Shown: positions 4,965 to 6,185 of the stretch, one piece after another | How positions within the stretch are numbered: the first letter of the stretch is position 1 | Layout: each line of letters starts with the position of its first letter | NCBI GenBank assembly: GCA_002428895.1 | Contig: DIYC01000144.1 | Span: forward strand, 1-6,185 | Reading direction: 5' to 3' | Origin: Burkholderiales bacterium UBA6064 | GTDB lineage: Bacteria > Pseudomonadota > Gammaproteobacteria > Burkholderiales > Burkholderiaceae_B | Length of the DNA stretch: 6,185 nucleotides | Notes under the pieces: model-generated | Told to the model about the DNA's origin: nothing | The model's input: the letters and a program-made list of their open reading frames with translations, nothing else | The model's database searches: none | Made by a program: the position numbers and the translations under genes

Positions 4965-6008
4965 CTACCCCAACACCTGCTGCATGGCCTGAGCAATCAC
5001 AAGTTCTTCGTTGGTTGGAATCACCAACACCTCGGGGTTTAACCAACTGACTTGCGCCGTAATTTGTTCTCGAATAGGCTGCGCATTTTCTCCAATTCCA
5101 CCGGTAAAGACCAACACATCTAGCCCTTGGAGTACTGCGACTAACTGCCCAATGGCACGTACCACCGAAGCGCAAAATAAATTGATTGCTTGTTTGGCAT
5201 GTGGGTGGGAGCTAGACAACAACGCACGTACATCACCACTAACGCCTGAAACCCCAAGCAAACCCGACTCTTTATAGAGCAAGCGTTGCAAAGTGTCTCG
5301 GCTGTAACCTTTTTCTTGCAGTAAATAAATGAGTAAGCCGGGGTCGATACTACCACTTCGCGTAGCCATCATTAATCCCTCTAAGGCACTAAAACCCATG
5401 GTTGATGCGATGCTACGCCGTTGATGCAAACCACAAGCACTGGCACCACTGCCTAAGTGAAGCACTACCACTTTGTGATCGGCCAAATTGGTGTATTGGG
5501 GCAACACCGACGCAATGTACTCGTACGATAAGCCATGAAAGCCATATCGGATTAAACCTGATTCAGAGAGTAAACGTGGCAACGCATACAGCCGATTCAA
5601 TTCTGGTTGATGACTGTGAAACGCTGTATCAAAATGCGCTACTTGAGGTAAGTGTTGATACTGTTGTTGAATCACTTCAATCACCCTTAAATTATAAGGC
5701 TGATGCAAAGGTGCCCAAGCATTAAAGTTGTGCAACGTTGCAAACACTTGGGGCGTCATTAAAGTAGCCTGAGTCAACTCACGGCCGCCATGCACAATAC
5801 GATGCCCCACCGCTTTTAAATCGTGTGACTGACTCAGTATTTGCTGAACCGCTTCTTCAAAAGAAACAGCCGTCAGTTCAATTTTTTGCTGCTGAATACA
5901 TGCCAGCGTATTGGCATCATAATACGCATATTTTAAAGTGGATGAGCCTGCATTCATCACCAAAAACTGCGGATTATTCAATTGCGGATTATTCATCTCT
6001 GACGGCAT
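4965..6008 (-). CDS. ackA: Acetate kinase (compact form)
   Basis: Cytosolic enzyme of the acetate/propionate kinase family (ASKHA fold), acetyl phosphate + ADP giving acetate + ATP. Motifs, numbered from the ATG at 6008, are MNAGSSTLKY (18-27), GHRIVHGG with Arg70, APLHQP with His102, HFDTAFH with Asp127, RYGFHG with His158, HLGSGAS (184-190), ATRSGSIDPG with Arg217, SGLLGVSG (248-255), VFTGGIGENA (300-309) and IPTNEEL (330-336). All main catalytic residues are present, except that the position commonly Asn in HLGNG is Ser187, a change also met in some proteobacterial homologues. At 347 residues it is about 50 shorter than the E. coli enzyme. Much of the shortfall lies in the N-terminal lobe and between IRE and IPTNEE. 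The start is uncertain: ATG at 6008 has GGA immediately upstream, while ATG at 5996 (Met5) gives MNNPQ. It follows the phosphate acetyltransferase-type gene by 10 nt, so they form one unit for acetyl-CoA/acetyl phosphate/acetate exchange. A phosphoketolase link is possible but not visible. Confidence 0.95.
   Translation of the reverse strand: MPSEMNNPQLNNPQFLVMNAGSSTLKYAYYDANTLACIQQQKIELTAVSFEEAVQQILSQSHDLKAVGHRIVHGGRELTQATLMTPQVFATLHNFNAWAPLHQPYNLRVIEVIQQQYQHLPQVAHFDTAFHSHQPELNRLYALPRLLSESGLIRYGFHGLSYEYIASVLPQYTNLADHKVVVLHLGSGASACGLHQRRSIASTMGFSALEGLMMATRSGSIDPGLLIYLLQEKGYSRDTLQRLLYKESGLLGVSGVSGDVRALLSSSHPHAKQAINLFCASVVRAIGQLVAVLQGLDVLVFTGGIGENAQPIREQITAQVSWLNPEVLVIPTNEELVIAQAMQQVLG
5968..5997. 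repeat. 15-bp tandem duplication at the ackA N-terminus
   Basis: TGCGGATTATTCA occurs at 5968-5980 and again at 5983-5995 (15-bp period). It encodes the consecutive peptides NNPQL and NNPQF just before the first conserved strand of acetate kinase. It looks like a recent in-frame duplication in a non-conserved leader and has no obvious functional effect. Confidence 0.7.
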
Positions 6009-6018
6009 TCCACATGAC

Positions 6019-6185
6019 TCATGTCACATAAGCCGCTTCAATGTAGCGGGCATAAATTAAAGCCAATGCGCTAGATGCCTTACGGGTTTGCGCGCCACTG
6101 GCACGGCTGGTTAAAATCACTGGTACTTGTGCCCCCAACGCAATGCCCGCACCATTAATACCCGACAAATAACGCATTTGTTTGT
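6019..6185 (-). CDS. Phosphate acetyl/butyryltransferase-type protein, C-terminal end (cut by window edge)
   Basis: The last 54 residues of a leftward gene whose start lies beyond the right edge. The sequence KQMRYLSGINGAGIALGAQVPVILTSRASGAQTRKASSALALIYAR matches the end of the Pta/Ptb family, particularly the phosphate acetyltransferase half of proteins annotated as bifunctional enoyl-CoA hydratase/phosphate acetyltransferase. Key features are the G-x-x-LGAxVPVILTSRA segment and the ASxALAxxYAR end. The product would convert acetyl-CoA and phosphate to acetyl phosphate, the substrate of the kinase encoded next. The TGA (6021-6019) is 10 nt before the ackA start, supporting coupled expression. 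Whether an N-terminal hydratase-like domain exists, and whether the acyl group is acetyl or longer, cannot be judged from this fragment. Confidence 0.82.
   Translation of the reverse strand, partial: KQMRYLSGINGAGIALGAQVPVILTSRASGAQTRKASSALALIYARYIEAAYVT

Noticed and set aside
4954..6031. Several open frames of 68-107 codons on both strands over ackA
   Set aside because: All overlap the intact acetate kinase frame and read as shadow translations of it.

Overview
The window reads as chromosomal DNA of a moderately AT-rich gammaproteobacterium. Quinol oxidase, bufferin and acetate-pathway genes together would suit a sulfur-oxidising or otherwise autotrophic lineage. That placement rests on overall protein resemblance only; there is no rRNA or marker gene to settle it. 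No mobile element, tRNA, rRNA or CRISPR array was found.

Layout. Positions 1-1365 hold a leftward pair: a GbsR/MarR-type regulator followed 31 bp later by the N-terminal part (259 residues) of a cytochrome bd-type quinol oxidase subunit I, which runs off the left edge. A 347-bp gap (1366-1712) follows. It holds a 42-bp near-perfect palindrome next to the regulator, and a cluster of DnaA-box-like 9-mers including one perfect TTATCCACA. At 1713-2804 a rightward gene encodes a 363-residue protein that I do not recognise by family. Its C-terminal half has a Cys...His...Asp arrangement suggestive of a papain-like fold.

The core of the window, 2894-4957, is a compact rightward bufferin-type operon. 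It encodes an exported small Cys-rich precursor (DUF2282, BufA), a multinuclear non-heme iron oxidase (DUF692/MNIO, BufB) and a DUF2063 partner (BufC). In characterised bufferin systems the BufB/BufC pair converts cysteines of BufA into copper-binding heterocycles. Here BufA has the usual four-cysteine core plus a Lys/Ala-rich tail with two further cysteines. A strong GC-rich hairpin lies just inside bufB, and no DoxX-type fourth gene follows bufC.

Positions 4965-6185 are leftward and convergent with the bufferin operon: the last 54 residues of a phosphate acetyl/butyryltransferase-type protein, then acetate kinase 10 nt downstream. Together these would interconvert acetyl-CoA, acetyl phosphate and acetate with ATP formation.

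Working model (inference): the window joins three units, namely regulated quinol oxidase, copper-handling modified peptide and acetate/ATP metabolism. The least described parts are the orphan Cys-His-Asp protein with its unusual upstream region, and the extended bufferin tail.
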